DNA of 64,000 nucleotides from DATARH01 sp963773625. Lineage in GTDB: Bacteria > Pseudomonadota > Alphaproteobacteria > ATCC43930 > CGMCC-115725. The stretch is from assembly GCA_963773625.1 (NCBI GenBank), contig CAVZCJ010000001.1, forward strand, positions 372,001-436,000, given 5' to 3'. The position numbers and the translations under genes were made by a program. Below, in pieces: positions 45,001-53,678 of the stretch (the stretch's first letter is position 1; every line of letters starts with the position of its first letter). The notes beneath the pieces are model-generated. The model saw only the letters and a list, made by a program, of their open reading frames with translations, did not search any database and was not told where the DNA came from.

Positions 45001-46406
45001 GTGGTGGAGGATACGCAAGGGACGGTTCTGGTGATCGACGACGATCGGGACATGCGTTGGGCGATCCGGAACATCCTGGACCGGTTACAATGTGGTCGAG
45101 GCGGATACCGGCGCCGCGGGCCTAGAGGTCGCCAGCCGCTGCCGGCTCGATGCCGTGCTCCTCGACTTTCGGATGCCGGGGATTTTCGGCGACGAGGTAC
45201 TGCGCCAGCTCCAGCATCTCGACAGGGGCTTGCCGGTAATAATGTTGACCGCCCACGGCACCATTCCGGGTGCGATCGACGCGATCAGGACGGGGGCGTT
45301 CGAGTACCTTACCAAGCCTTTCCGCAACGACTCGCTGATCGATATCGTTCGCCGCGCCGTGTCCCCACGCCGCGCCGCCGCCTCTTCGTCGACGACGACG
45401 GAAGTAAGAACTGCCATTACTTCGGTAATGGGTCACAGCACGGCAATACAGGATCTCGCCGATCAGGTCGAAGCCGTCGTCGCCACGGATTATTCGGTTC
45501 TGATCCGTGGCGAGACCGGGACGGGCAAGGAAGTAGTCGCGCGCTGCTTGCACGAGCAAGGGCCACGGGGGACGAGGCCGCTGGTGGTAGTCGATTGCGG
45601 GAGCATCGTAGAGACTCTGACCGACAGCGATTTTTTCGGCCACGAGAGAGGAGCCTTTACCGGGGCCGCGAACCGCCGTCGCGGCTGGTTTGAGGTGGCG
45701 GCAAATGGCGGGACACTGTTTCTCGACGAGGTCGGTAACTTGTCCGCGGGAGGACAGAAATCACTCCTCCGCGCACTTGAGGACGGCGTCATTTATCGCG
45801 TCGGGAGCACCACCCCGATCAGTGTCGACGCGCGGATCATCGCGGCAACGAATGGGGCGCTTGAACCGCAACAGCAAGGCGGTGGGGTTCCGCGAAGATC
45901 TGTTCTTTCGTCTCGCTGAATATGTCATCACCGTGCCGCCGCTGCGCGCCCGACCGGAAGATATTGAGTTCCTGGCCTGTCGCTTTCTGGACCAGGCGCG
46001 GACTTCGCTTGGACGGTGTCCGGCGAAGGTGGCGCCATCCGCGCTCAATCTTCTTCGCGATTATGATTGGCCCGGCAACGTCCGAGAGTTGCGCAGTGTT
46101 CTACGTCGTGCCGCCCTGGTTGCCGCGGACGTCGTCACCGCCGCGGATGTCGCCGGCTGCCTGACCGGGCACACGATTCGGGTGCCGGCGCTGCCATTGC
46201 CAGAGCCTCGCCGCGCGCTCTTGCGTGGGCGCGTCCAGGACAAGGTACGCGAGGTCGAACGCAATGCTGTCATCGAAGCGCTCGAACAGGCCGGCGGCAA
46301 CAAAGCACAAGCCGCGCGCCTGCTGGGGATCGACTACAAAACCTATCGGACAAAGCTGAAGATGTTGGCGGGCTCCGCCGGGGCACTCGGTGAAGCCGTT
46401 GCTTGA
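45001..46406 (+). CDS. NtrC-family sigma-54 activator of the gas-vesicle cluster, two frame breaks
   Basis: About 467 aa after removing a T near 45087 and a G near 45881. Receiver domain (VLVIDDDRDMRWAI, acceptor Asp in VLLDFRMPG, Lys in EYLTKPF), AAA+ domain (Walker A RGETGTGKEVV, sigma-54 loop GAFTGA intact, LFLDEVGNLS Walker B), and a Fis-type HTH at the C-terminus (GGNKAQAARLLGIDYKTYRTKL). The intact GAFTGA loop means it should activate sigma-54 RNA polymerase. Serratia gas-vesicle clusters use an NtrC-like regulator (GvrA), a plausible functional analogue. GTG start with GGAGGAG. Confidence 0.88.
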
Positions 46407-47244
46407 CCCCAGCTGCCCGGACGCATCCCTCGACGCGGTTCTCTCCGGCAGACACGTCGTGAACTTATTCGCCCTCATTGATGGCGCGGCAGGATCCATA
46501 TTGGCCGATAGTCAGTGCGATCCATTAATCGAGCCCGTCCTTCACCGCTCCGGTCCGATCGCGGCGCTGATCAGCATGGTGCCGGTCTCCGACTATTGCG
46601 GGGCCGACGCGATGCGTCACCTGAGCGATATCGCCTGGCTCGCGCCGCGCACGGCACACCATGCCGCCGTGTTGTGCCGGGCGATGCAATACTCGCCTGT
46701 CTACCCGGCTCCCTTTGGTACGCTGTTCACCAGCCTCGAGACCCTGACCGCATTCATGCTCGCTCACGCCGAAGCGCTTGGCGTGTTTTTCCGTGACGTC
46801 GCCGGAATGGCGGAGTGGGAGCTGAAGGCGAGCGCCTGCCTAGACAGTCGGCCTGCGCTTGAGGCTCTGGCCCGCGACACCTGGCCGGACTGGGCGCAGC
46901 TGACGCCGGGCACACGTCATCTCCGGATTTCCCGGGATCGGTCGGGCCTGATCGCTATCCGTCGCGCCTTCTCACGAGAGATTTCCGCCGGGCTCGCGCA
47001 GAGGCTCATGCCTCCCGCAAGTTCCTTGCGCGAACTTGGCGTTCATTCGGCGTCACCGGGCGACAGCGGGGAGTTGATCGGTCGCTTTGCCTTGCTCGTC
47101 CCGCTCGGCGGCGCGGAGGCGCTTGCGCAGCAAGTGCGGGGCCTCGCCGCCGATGCCGCCGATGACGGGATCGCTCTGTCCCTGTCAGGTCCGTGGCCGC
47201 CCTTCAGCTTTCGCCCGGATCTACCACGCCCATCGGCCGCTTGA
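46390..47244 (+). CDS. GvpL/GvpF-family gas vesicle protein
   Basis: 284 aa. The C-terminus LSLSGPWPPFSFRP is the hallmark of GvpF/L proteins (L-x-G-P-W-P-P-Y/F-S/N-F). The N-terminal ALIDGAAGSILA and ISMVPVSDY, with HHAAVLCRAM (cf. H-x-x-V-x-x), fit the family two-domain fold. These proteins bind GvpA and act in vesicle assembly. The GTG overlaps the regulator stop by 17 nt. Its placement between regulator and kinase, away from the second GvpF at 52055, suggests a distinct role such as sensing or chaperoning. Confidence 0.75.
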   Translation: MKPLLDPSCPDASLDAVLSGRHVVNLFALIDGAAGSILADSQCDPLIEPVLHRSGPIAALISMVPVSDYCGADAMRHLSDIAWLAPRTAHHAAVLCRAMQYSPVYPAPFGTLFTSLETLTAFMLAHAEALGVFFRDVAGMAEWELKASACLDSRPALEALARDTWPDWAQLTPGTRHLRISRDRSGLIAIRRAFSREISAGLAQRLMPPASSLRELGVHSASPGDSGELIGRFALLVPLGGAEALAQQVRGLAADAADDGIALSLSGPWPPFSFRPDLPRPSAA

Positions 47245-47260
47245 GCCGGAGGATCACGCG

Positions 47261-48754
47261 ATGCCCTTCAAGCTCGACCATGAAAGCTTCTTCCACGCGG
47301 CGATGGCGACGATCCCATCGTCGATCCTGATCTTCGACGAGCGGCTCGCGGTTTTGATGGTCAACCGCAACTTTCTCGATAAATCGCTCGGCACTCTTGA
47401 CGCAACGCTCGGTCGTCGGTTGCACGAGATCTTTCCGCCTGCGTTCCAAGACACCGCGCTCGATAAGCAGATCCGTGAGGTCATCGTCAGCGGCGTCACC
47501 TTGCATCGACACCGCATGACTTATCGGGCCCCGGGGGTTCCTTTGCGCATCTATTCGTACAGCATCTGCCCGCTCCAACTTCACGACGGCGCGCGGGGGG
47601 CGATCTTGGTTATGGACGATGTGACCGATCAGCTTCGGCTTGGCGAAGAGGTCCGGCGCATGCAGGTGCACCTAGCGAGCATCGTCGAAAGTGCCGGAGA
47701 CCTGATCATCTCGACTAACCCAAGCGGCGTAATTCTGACCTGGAACAGTGCGGCGGAGCTAGCGACCGGCTATGCGCAGGACGAGATGCGCGGCCGGCGG
47801 CTCGCTGATCAAATCGAAACGCCGCAGGACCTCGAGGTGGCTGACTGCTTCCGGCAGATCGCCCGGATCGGAGACTTGCGGGCGGTCGAATGGCCAACAC
47901 TTTGCCACGATGGCCACACCATCCCCGTGTCATGGCATTTGTCGCGAATGACCGGAACCGGCGACGAGGTAACCGGTGTCGTAGTAGTCGGGCGCAATCT
48001 CGTCGAACAGCGGGCACTGGAGGCGCAGATGCACCAGGCCGAAAAACTTGCAGCGCTGGGTATGGTGATCGGTGGCATTGCGCACGAGATTCGCAATCCT
48101 TTGGGCGTCAGCTCGGCCGCCGCTCAGTTGATGCGGCGATCCGCCGATACTCCGGAGCTGATCGAGGAGTGCATCGGTAAGGTCATTGGCGGTATCGACC
48201 GCGCCTCGCTGGTCGTTGAAAGCCTGTTGCGGTTTGCCCGCCCAGGCCCATTGCGCGAGACCACGCGGGTCGATCTTGCCGAAGTTCTGAACAACGCTTT
48301 GCTGCTCGCGTCCGGGGAGGCTGCATCCGGTACCGATGTCGACTGGAAGCTGCCGGCACGGAACCGGCGCGTCTTCGCCCAGGGTGTGCAGGATCTGCTG
48401 GAATTGGTGATCATCAACCTCATGCTTAATGCATTTCAGGCGATGACGGGGGGCGGCAGGCTTTCGATCGGATTGTCGCTCGACACGTCCGAGGCAGTGA
48501 TTGAAATTGGCGATACCGGGCTCGGCATTCCCGAGGTGAACGTCACCAAGATTTTCGATCCGTTCTTCACGACCGGCAGCGATATGCGCCGCTCCGGCCT
48601 CGGCCTGTCGGTCTCCCATTCGATCGTGCGTCAGCACGGCGGCAGTCTAGCTCTACGGACCTCGAATGCGGGCACCGTCTTCACGGTACGGTTGCCCGTG
48701 GCGCAAGAAGATACGCGCGCAGGTTCGGCGATTGCCGAGGCTATCGGAGCATGA
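47261..48754 (+). CDS. Two-PAS sensor histidine kinase (NtrB-like)
   Basis: 497 aa, no TM helices, so cytoplasmic. PAS1 at about 10-125 (IPSSILIFDERLAVLMVNRNFL), PAS2 at about 145-265 (VESAGDLIISTNPSGVILTWNSAAELATGY). HisKA with GGIAHEIRNPL (phospho-His), HATPase with NLMLNAFQAM (N box), GDTGLGIPE (G1), FDPFFTTG (F) and GLGLSVSHSI (G2). It probably phosphorylates the NtrC-family regulator or the receiver protein encoded just after. PAS ligand or cofactor unknown. SD GGAGG. Confidence 0.9.
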   Translation: MPFKLDHESFFHAAMATIPSSILIFDERLAVLMVNRNFLDKSLGTLDATLGRRLHEIFPPAFQDTALDKQIREVIVSGVTLHRHRMTYRAPGVPLRIYSYSICPLQLHDGARGAILVMDDVTDQLRLGEEVRRMQVHLASIVESAGDLIISTNPSGVILTWNSAAELATGYAQDEMRGRRLADQIETPQDLEVADCFRQIARIGDLRAVEWPTLCHDGHTIPVSWHLSRMTGTGDEVTGVVVVGRNLVEQRALEAQMHQAEKLAALGMVIGGIAHEIRNPLGVSSAAAQLMRRSADTPELIEECIGKVIGGIDRASLVVESLLRFARPGPLRETTRVDLAEVLNNALLLASGEAASGTDVDWKLPARNRRVFAQGVQDLLELVIINLMLNAFQAMTGGGRLSIGLSLDTSEAVIEIGDTGLGIPEVNVTKIFDPFFTTGSDMRRSGLGLSVSHSIVRQHGGSLALRTSNAGTVFTVRLPVAQEDTRAGSAIAEAIGA

Positions 48755-49230
48755 TGGGCGAGCCGCTTCCCTCCGCTACGGTACTGGTCGTCGACGACGA
48801 TTACGACATGTGCCGCATCTTGGAACTTGCTCTTACAAGCGCTGGCTGGAGGGTGATACTCGCGGGCTCGGCAGCGGCCGCGCTGGCGCTCTGTGCCGAT
48901 AAACCCTTTTCACTCGCGCTCGTCGATGCACGACTGCCGGATATGGATGGCTGGCGGCTGATCGAAGAACTCCGCGGGCTCCGCCCGGAGATCGGGATAA
49001 TCATGATCTCTGGGTATTACTTCGAGGACGATGTTCGTGTCGTCAAGGCCCTCCAGGCATCGGAAATCCATGGGTTCCTTGCCAAGCCTTTTCGGATCGA
49101 AGCCGTCGTCGCAATGGCCGCGGCCCTGGGTCTTAACGGGTGTCGTCGCCCTACAGGGTCGGGCAGCGTTGCCCGCCTTTCCCTAAAATCGCCCCTCCCT
49201 GACTTGCCGACGCCATCCGTAACTAATTGA
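48751..49230 (+). CDS. Single-domain response regulator
   Basis: 159 aa. Receiver domain: VLVVDDDYDM (acidic pair), LALVDARLPDMDGW (phospho-Asp), MISGYYFED (Ser/Thr switch) and GFLAKPF (Lys). No output domain; the last about 35 residues are Ser/Pro-rich. ATGA overlap with the kinase gene shows coupling. Could be a phosphate sink or act on protein partners. Transcribed just upstream of the sigma-54 promoter of gvpA. Confidence 0.88.
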   Translation: MMGEPLPSATVLVVDDDYDMCRILELALTSAGWRVILAGSAAAALALCADKPFSLALVDARLPDMDGWRLIEELRGLRPEIGIIMISGYYFEDDVRVVKALQASEIHGFLAKPFRIEAVVAMAAALGLNGCRRPTGSGSVARLSLKSPLPDLPTPSVTN

Positions 49231-49271
49231 TAAGTCTTCTATTTTTGTGTTCTGCCAAATGGCGTTGGGAT

Positions 49272-49286
49272 TGGCCCGAGGCTTGC
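49272..49286 (+). promoter_or_regulatory. Sigma-54 (-24/-12) promoter of gvpA
   Basis: TGGCCC-GAGGC-TTGC matches TGGCAC-N5-TTGC with correct spacing and invariant GG and GC. It lies 63 bp upstream of the gvpA ATG, and the cluster encodes its own NtrC-type activator. Confidence 0.8.
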
Positions 49287-49348
49287 CCTTCTAAGAGAGC
49301 CGGAGCCTCGCGAGTGGTTTCCGGCGAGCAACACTAAGGAGACAGCGC

Positions 49349-49567
49349 ATGGCACGCGTACAGAAGTCGACGGACTCCTCCAGCTTGGCTGAGGTCGTCG
49401 ATCGCATCCTCGACAAGGGGATCGTGATCGACGCTTGGGTCAAGGTCTCACTGGTCGGGATCGAGCTGATCACCATCGAGGCCCGCGTCGTGGTGGCGTC
49501 GGTTGAGACGTATCTCAAATACGCCGAAGCGGTTGGGTTGACGGCCTCGGCCGCCACCCCAGCGTAG
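49349..49567 (+). CDS. gvpA: Major gas vesicle shell protein
   Basis: 72 aa. Near-canonical GvpA: SSLAEVVDRILDKGIVIDAW, KVSLVGIELITIEARVVVASVETYLKYAEAVG. It polymerises into the gas-permeable, water-excluding ribbed wall. SD GGAGA upstream. First gene after the sigma-54 promoter, and the short Ala/Pro tail is ordinary. The intact, uninterrupted frame and strong family match make it one of the surest calls. Confidence 0.97.
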   Translation: MARVQKSTDSSSLAEVVDRILDKGIVIDAWVKVSLVGIELITIEARVVVASVETYLKYAEAVGLTASAATPA

Positions 49568-49646
49568 CGCAGCCTGCGGGGCCGCCGGAAGACCAGCCGC
49601 ACGCGGTGGTCGTTCCGGCGGTCAAGCCCGAAATGGAGGAATTGAT

Positions 49647-50192
49647 ATGCCGAGCATGACTGAGGACCTAAGGCGGATCGCGGGCGGCATTGCCGCGAGC
49701 CGGCAGATGCGGATGGAAGCTGCCACCGAGCGGCAGCGCGAGGTCCATAACCGTCACCGGGCAGTCGGCCATCAGATGCACGAGGTCAAGACGATGCGCC
49801 GCAAGATGAGCCGCGAGCAGCGCAAGGATGCTAGCGCAGGGCGGTTACGCCGCGCTCACGATGTTGAGGCCATGCTTCGGCAGATGCATCGCGATCGAGA
49901 CGAATTGGCCGCCGCCGCGCGGATGCAGGCCGCCGCTTTTATGCGCGATCTAAGCCTTCGGGTCGTGGCGCTGCGCGACATTTTCAATGCCAGTCACATG
50001 GCTCGCGCCAAATTGCGCCAGGATCTCGCCAAGGAGCTGCATGCTCGTCTTGCCGGCTACCGGCAAGATCGTCACGAAGCTTACGCGGCTTGGCGCGGCA
50101 TGTCGGCCCGACAGGGGTCGCCGCATGCTCCGCCCAGCACGCACGGGCGGCACCGATCATCCACCTCTAGCGAGAACACGGGTTCGCCATGA
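49647..50192 (+). CDS. Highly helical basic protein between gvpA and gvpN (GvpC-like candidate)
   Basis: 181 aa, almost entirely amphipathic helix rich in Arg, Met, Gln, Ala (EDLRRIAGGIAASRQMRMEA, ARMQAAAFMRDLSLRVVALRD, LRQDLAKELHARLAGYRQDR). Loosely repeating segments of about 30-35 residues and the position gvpA-X-gvpN resemble GvpC, the protein that coats and stiffens the shell. Sequence similarity to GvpC is by pattern only. Ser/His-rich tail. SD GGAGG. Confidence 0.55.
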   Translation: MPSMTEDLRRIAGGIAASRQMRMEAATERQREVHNRHRAVGHQMHEVKTMRRKMSREQRKDASAGRLRRAHDVEAMLRQMHRDRDELAAAARMQAAAFMRDLSLRVVALRDIFNASHMARAKLRQDLAKELHARLAGYRQDRHEAYAAWRGMSARQGSPHAPPSTHGRHRSSTSSENTGSP

Positions 50193-50226
50193 GCGCGCTC
50201 CAGGAAGAGAGTATCGAGCGCGGCCG

Positions 50227-51222
50227 ATGACGACGCCGGTCGATTTCGAAAACGGGGCCATCGCGCTGGAGCCGGGCAATGGTTTCATCAGCACGCCCGC
50301 GATCGAGGCGATCACCGACCGAGCCTTGACCTATCTCAGGGTCGGCAGCGCCGTGCATCTGAGCGGTCCGGCTGGGACCGGCAAGACGACATTGGCTTTT
50401 CATGTCGCCGCCCATCTCGGCCGTCCTGCAATCTTATTGCACGGCGACCACGAGTTCGGCAGTTCGGACCTGATCGGCAGGGAGAGCGGGTATCGGAAGT
50501 CGCGGATTGTCGACAATTACATCTCTTCGGTCTTCAAGTTTGAGGAAGAAGGGCAGGCGCTGTGGATCGACAACCGCATCACCACGGCCTGCCGCCTCGG
50601 GCACACCATCATCTACGACGAGTTCAACCGCAGCCGCCCCGAGGCAAATAATCCCTTTCTTAGCATCCTGTCCGAGGGGGTCCTTAACGTCCCGGGTCTG
50701 CACGGCAGGGGTGAGGGTTATATCGCGGTCCACCCCGACTTTCGCGCGATCTTCACGTCCAACCCGTCGGAATATACCGGCGTTCATCGCGCCCAGGACG
50801 CGCTCCTGGACCGGATGATCACTGTCCCCCTGGGGCATTACGAGCGGGACACGGAGATTGCGATAACCGCGCGGAGGTCGGGTGTGGCCGAAAGCGACGC
50901 CGAGCGGATCGTCGATCTGGTGCGGCTTTGCCGCTCCGAGGGTCGGGACCCGCATTATCCGACGGTCCGCGCTTGCATTGCTATCGCCCGCGTACTGGCC
51001 TATCGCGGCCACGCGGCCAGCTTGGCCGACCCAGTCTATGTCTGGGCTTGCCGGGACATTCTCGCCGCCTCCGCGCCGCGCGATGCAGCGGACGACCGGA
51101 CTGGTTTTATCGATGAGCTTATCCACCGCATTGACTGCGGAGCGGACGCCGTCTCGTCCAGCGAGAAGCTCGCCCGTCCCAGTCAAAACGGCTCGCTGGC
51201 CTCTCACATGATGGGGGCGTGA
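50227..51222 (+). CDS. gvpN: Gas vesicle AAA+ ATPase
   Basis: 331 aa. Walker A HLSGPAGTGKTTLAFHVA, Walker B HTIIYDEFNRSRPEANNPFLSILSEGVL (MoxR-like branch), sensor 1 RAIFTSNPSEYTGVHRAQDAL (also containing the sensor region), arginine-finger area LLDRMI. GvpN promotes growth of vesicles from small bicones to full width, probably by remodelling GvpA/GvpC. Start at 50227 gives the canonical N-terminus; upstream open frame ignored. Confidence 0.95.
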   Translation: MTTPVDFENGAIALEPGNGFISTPAIEAITDRALTYLRVGSAVHLSGPAGTGKTTLAFHVAAHLGRPAILLHGDHEFGSSDLIGRESGYRKSRIVDNYISSVFKFEEEGQALWIDNRITTACRLGHTIIYDEFNRSRPEANNPFLSILSEGVLNVPGLHGRGEGYIAVHPDFRAIFTSNPSEYTGVHRAQDALLDRMITVPLGHYERDTEIAITARRSGVAESDAERIVDLVRLCRSEGRDPHYPTVRACIAIARVLAYRGHAASLADPVYVWACRDILAASAPRDAADDRTGFIDELIHRIDCGADAVSSSEKLARPSQNGSLASHMMGA

Positions 51223-51224
51223 TC

Positions 51225-51563
51225 ATGCCGATCCGCAAGTTGCCCTCTCGCGGGCTGGCCGAATTGCGCACGCTGGCCGGCCTCGCCGATCAGCGTGTCC
51301 CCGCATACAAGGCGTTTCTCCGGGTCAGCTTCCTGGAGCTCGAACGGGCTCGGCACGATCAGGAGATCGGCGTCGTGCGGCGTCGGCTCGAATTCATGAC
51401 CAATCGCTGCCGCGAGATCGACGCCGAAAAAAGCGAGATCCTGGCCACCGCCGCTATCGCGCCAGCCGCCGTCGGAGCCGGCCAGAGCGCGACCCGACGG
51501 GCATCCGGGTCAACGCCGCAGACGGGGTTTCCGCTTCGCATACTGAGATTGCCTCCGGGCTGA
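51225..51563 (+). CDS. Small helical gas-vesicle cluster protein (GvpV-like position)
   Basis: About 112 aa. The first 75 residues are helical with RGLAELRTLAGLADQRVPAYKAFLR and a basic coiled-coil VVRRRLEFMTNRCREIDAEK; the tail is Ser/Thr/Pro. Its GTG (51219) or ATG (51225) overlaps or abuts the gvpN stop. In Serratia the gene after gvpN is gvpV; sequence identity cannot be judged by eye, so this is a positional suggestion. Confidence 0.55.
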   Translation: MPIRKLPSRGLAELRTLAGLADQRVPAYKAFLRVSFLELERARHDQEIGVVRRRLEFMTNRCREIDAEKSEILATAAIAPAAVGAGQSATRRASGSTPQTGFPLRILRLPPG

Positions 51564-51581
51564 TCGATACGGGAGAGAGAC

Positions 51582-52013
51582 ATGGAGCATCCAAGACCCG
51601 ACGGGGCTGCGGGGCCGGTGGAGATCGCAATCCCGTTGCCAAAGGAACCGCCGGCAGTCCGGCAGCACAAAGCGACTAAACCGGCGCTGCCAAAGGAGTT
51701 GCCGGAAGCCGGGCAGCGCAAGGCAGCCAAACCGGCGGCCAATGGCAAGCTGGGTTCAGCGCGGGATGCGGCGCGGGCTTTCTTGATCTCGGAGTTCGAC
51801 GCGCGCGAAGTACAAGTCACCAAGGTTGGCCCCTCGCCCACCGACCCGCAGGGCTGGTACGTGGAAGCCGAAATCATGGTGCCCGACCTCGGGATGAAGT
51901 CGCTCGGTTTGCCGCTCACGCAGGAAGTGCTCGAGCGAGAACTCTGCGCAATCGATCTCGACAGCGAGATGGCCGTCACCTCCTGCGAGGTTATCGACTC
52001 GCGTGATCAGTGA
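51582..52013 (+). CDS. Gas-vesicle cluster protein, possibly GvpO-like
   Basis: 143 aa. The first 55 residues are Pro/Lys/Ala-rich with a doubled PKELPEAGQRKA-type phrase. The C-terminal part has SARDAARAFL, then GWYVEAEIMVPDLGM and ELCAIDLDSEMAVTSCEV, recalling the W-x-V-x-x-E-V ... Y-E-V-x-L-D layout of GvpO. GvpO is needed for vesicle formation in haloarchaea. The match is weak, and it may be a lineage-specific accessory. Confidence 0.5.
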   Translation: MEHPRPDGAAGPVEIAIPLPKEPPAVRQHKATKPALPKELPEAGQRKAAKPAANGKLGSARDAARAFLISEFDAREVQVTKVGPSPTDPQGWYVEAEIMVPDLGMKSLGLPLTQEVLERELCAIDLDSEMAVTSCEVIDSRDQ

Positions 52014-52054
52014 CCGACGGCTAGCGGCGCGCTACCCCGGACGGAGGGCGACAG

Positions 52055-52783
52055 ATGGGCATTTATGTCTATGCGATCGGATTGGATAGCGGCAGTGCTT
52101 TGCCCGCCCTTGAGGGCATTTTGGGGCAGCCCGTTTACCGTCTGGCATTGGGCGCTCTAGCAGCAGTCGTCAGCGACTGTCCGCTCATGGTCGTGCGCGC
52201 CGAACGCAAGCACATCGCCGCCAATCAACGCGTCCTGGGCCGTCTCAACCAAGACTTCGATCTGTTGCCGATGGCGTTCGGCACGGTTGCCAAGTCAGCC
52301 GACGACCTGTGCCGCTTTCTGAGCGAATACGGCGAGGGGCTAACAACCCGATTGCAACATATCGCCGGCACGGTCGAGATGAGCGTGCGGCTGGGCCTCG
52401 ACGTCCCCGACGCGATCGCCTATCTCGTGCAAAGCACTCCCGAACTGCAAGCCGCGCGCGATCGGGTCTTTGGCCGCCGCAGGCCGCCATCCCATGATGA
52501 GCGGATGCGGCTGGGGCAATTGTTCGACGCCGCGCTGCGCCGTTATCGCGAGGTGCAAACCGCTCAGATCTTGACCGTGCTCGGCCCCTCCTGCGCGGAA
52601 GTTCGTACGCTTCCAGTCGGTCTGGAAAAAGAAATCGCCAATGTGGCGATGCTCGTCCCGCGTGCGGCGGTAGACCAATTCGAGGCAGCGGTAAGCGAGT
52701 TGGCCGCGCAGATGCCCGACGAGCTTGCCTTCACTCTCGGGGGGCCTTGGCCACCGCACAATTTCGTCCAGCTCGAACTCTGA
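52055..52783 (+). CDS. gvpF: GvpF/GvpL-family gas vesicle protein
   Basis: 242 aa. Opening IYVYAIGLDS, AAVVSDCP, AERKHIAANQRVLGRL (H-x-x-V region), LLPMAFGTVAKS and closing LGGPWPPHNFV are all GvpF/L signatures. It binds GvpA monomers and is thought to nucleate or chaperone assembly. SD GGAGGG. Followed directly by gvpG, the usual order. Confidence 0.92.
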   Translation: MGIYVYAIGLDSGSALPALEGILGQPVYRLALGALAAVVSDCPLMVVRAERKHIAANQRVLGRLNQDFDLLPMAFGTVAKSADDLCRFLSEYGEGLTTRLQHIAGTVEMSVRLGLDVPDAIAYLVQSTPELQAARDRVFGRRRPPSHDERMRLGQLFDAALRRYREVQTAQILTVLGPSCAEVRTLPVGLEKEIANVAMLVPRAAVDQFEAAVSELAAQMPDELAFTLGGPWPPHNFVQLEL

Positions 52784-52800
52784 CGAGGCGGAGGGAAATC

Positions 52801-53061
52801 ATGCTGCTGATCGATGACCTGCTGGCCGCTCCCCTGCGCGGATTGTTCTTCGTTCTAAAGGAGATCAACGCGGCGGTGCAGGCGGAACGGGCGTCTGACG
52901 AGCGCCGGATCATCGCTGAACTGGCGGAGCTCCACCGCAAGCTCGACGCCAACCAAATCACCGAGGCCGAGTTCGAGGCCGGTGAAGAACGGCTGCTGCA
53001 CCGTCTCGATTCCCTGCGCGGCGGAGGCGAGGCGGATGGTAGCAACCACCACCAAGATTAA
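52801..53061 (+). CDS. gvpG: GvpG
   Basis: 86 aa. LLIDDLLAAPLRGLFFVLKEI is the invariant GvpG opening, followed by an acidic coiled-coil ELAELHRKLDANQITEAEFEAGEERLLHRL. Essential minor protein of assembly. ATG after GGAGGG. Its 3' end overlaps the start of the next gene by 26 nt in another frame. Confidence 0.92.
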   Translation: MLLIDDLLAAPLRGLFFVLKEINAAVQAERASDERRIIAELAELHRKLDANQITEAEFEAGEERLLHRLDSLRGGGEADGSNHHQD

Positions 53062-53662
53062 CGGAACCCGCCCGCCGGCCCGCGCTTATGGGGCGCCGGA
53101 ACCGGCGTGCTCACTGGCCGAAGTGCTCGACCGGATTCTGCACCGCGGCGTGTCGCTCGAAGGAAATCTGACGATCAGTGTCGCCGATGTCGATCTGTTG
53201 TACCTCGATTTGCGGCTGTTGCTCGCCGCGGTGGATACGGTCTGGCCAGAGGGAAGGCCGCCCTCAACCAGAATGCCGACACCGTACCAGACACCGCCGC
53301 CGCTTCAGTTGCCGCCTGCGCCATCGGCCGATCATCCGATCGGGTCGAGTCATGGCGCCGGCGTCGAACGGTCCGCGATCGGGGCTGGCATGGTAGCCCC
53401 GTCTCCTCCCTCGGCGGCGCCGGCCGCCTCGGTCGCGGGCCTTGTTCGCTTGGTGCTGACCTTGGTCAAGGTGCTGCACGACGTGCTGGAGCGCCAGGCG
53501 GTGCGGCGCATGGATGGCGGGCGGTTGACGCCGGAACAGATAGAAAACGTCGGCGCGGGGTTGCTCGCGCAAGCCGTGGAAATCGAGCAGCTGAGCCAGC
53601 ATTTTGGTTTCGCGGATCGCGATCTCTCCCTGAAGTTCGGCCTTTCCGACCGATCGATCTGA
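53036..53662 (+). CDS. Fusion of a GvpA/J-type domain and GvpK
   Basis: 208 aa. Residues 27-72 are a GvpA/J/M-family domain (SLAEVLDRILHRGVSLEGNL, ISVADVDLLYLDLRLLLAAVD). Residues 75-128 are a Pro/Ser-rich linker. From about 135 to 203 it is GvpK (LVRLVLTLVKVLHDVLERQAVRRM, LTPEQIENVGAGLLAQAVEI). These parts are usually separate adjacent genes. No frame slip is needed for the fusion and no stop or start separates the domains. The ATG at 53036 has GGAGGCGAGG upstream and lies inside gvpG. Confidence 0.88.
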   Translation: MVATTTKINGTRPPARAYGAPEPACSLAEVLDRILHRGVSLEGNLTISVADVDLLYLDLRLLLAAVDTVWPEGRPPSTRMPTPYQTPPPLQLPPAPSADHPIGSSHGAGVERSAIGAGMVAPSPPSAAPAASVAGLVRLVLTLVKVLHDVLERQAVRRMDGGRLTPEQIENVGAGLLAQAVEIEQLSQHFGFADRDLSLKFGLSDRSI

Positions 53663-53678
53663 AGCTGAAGGATCCGCC

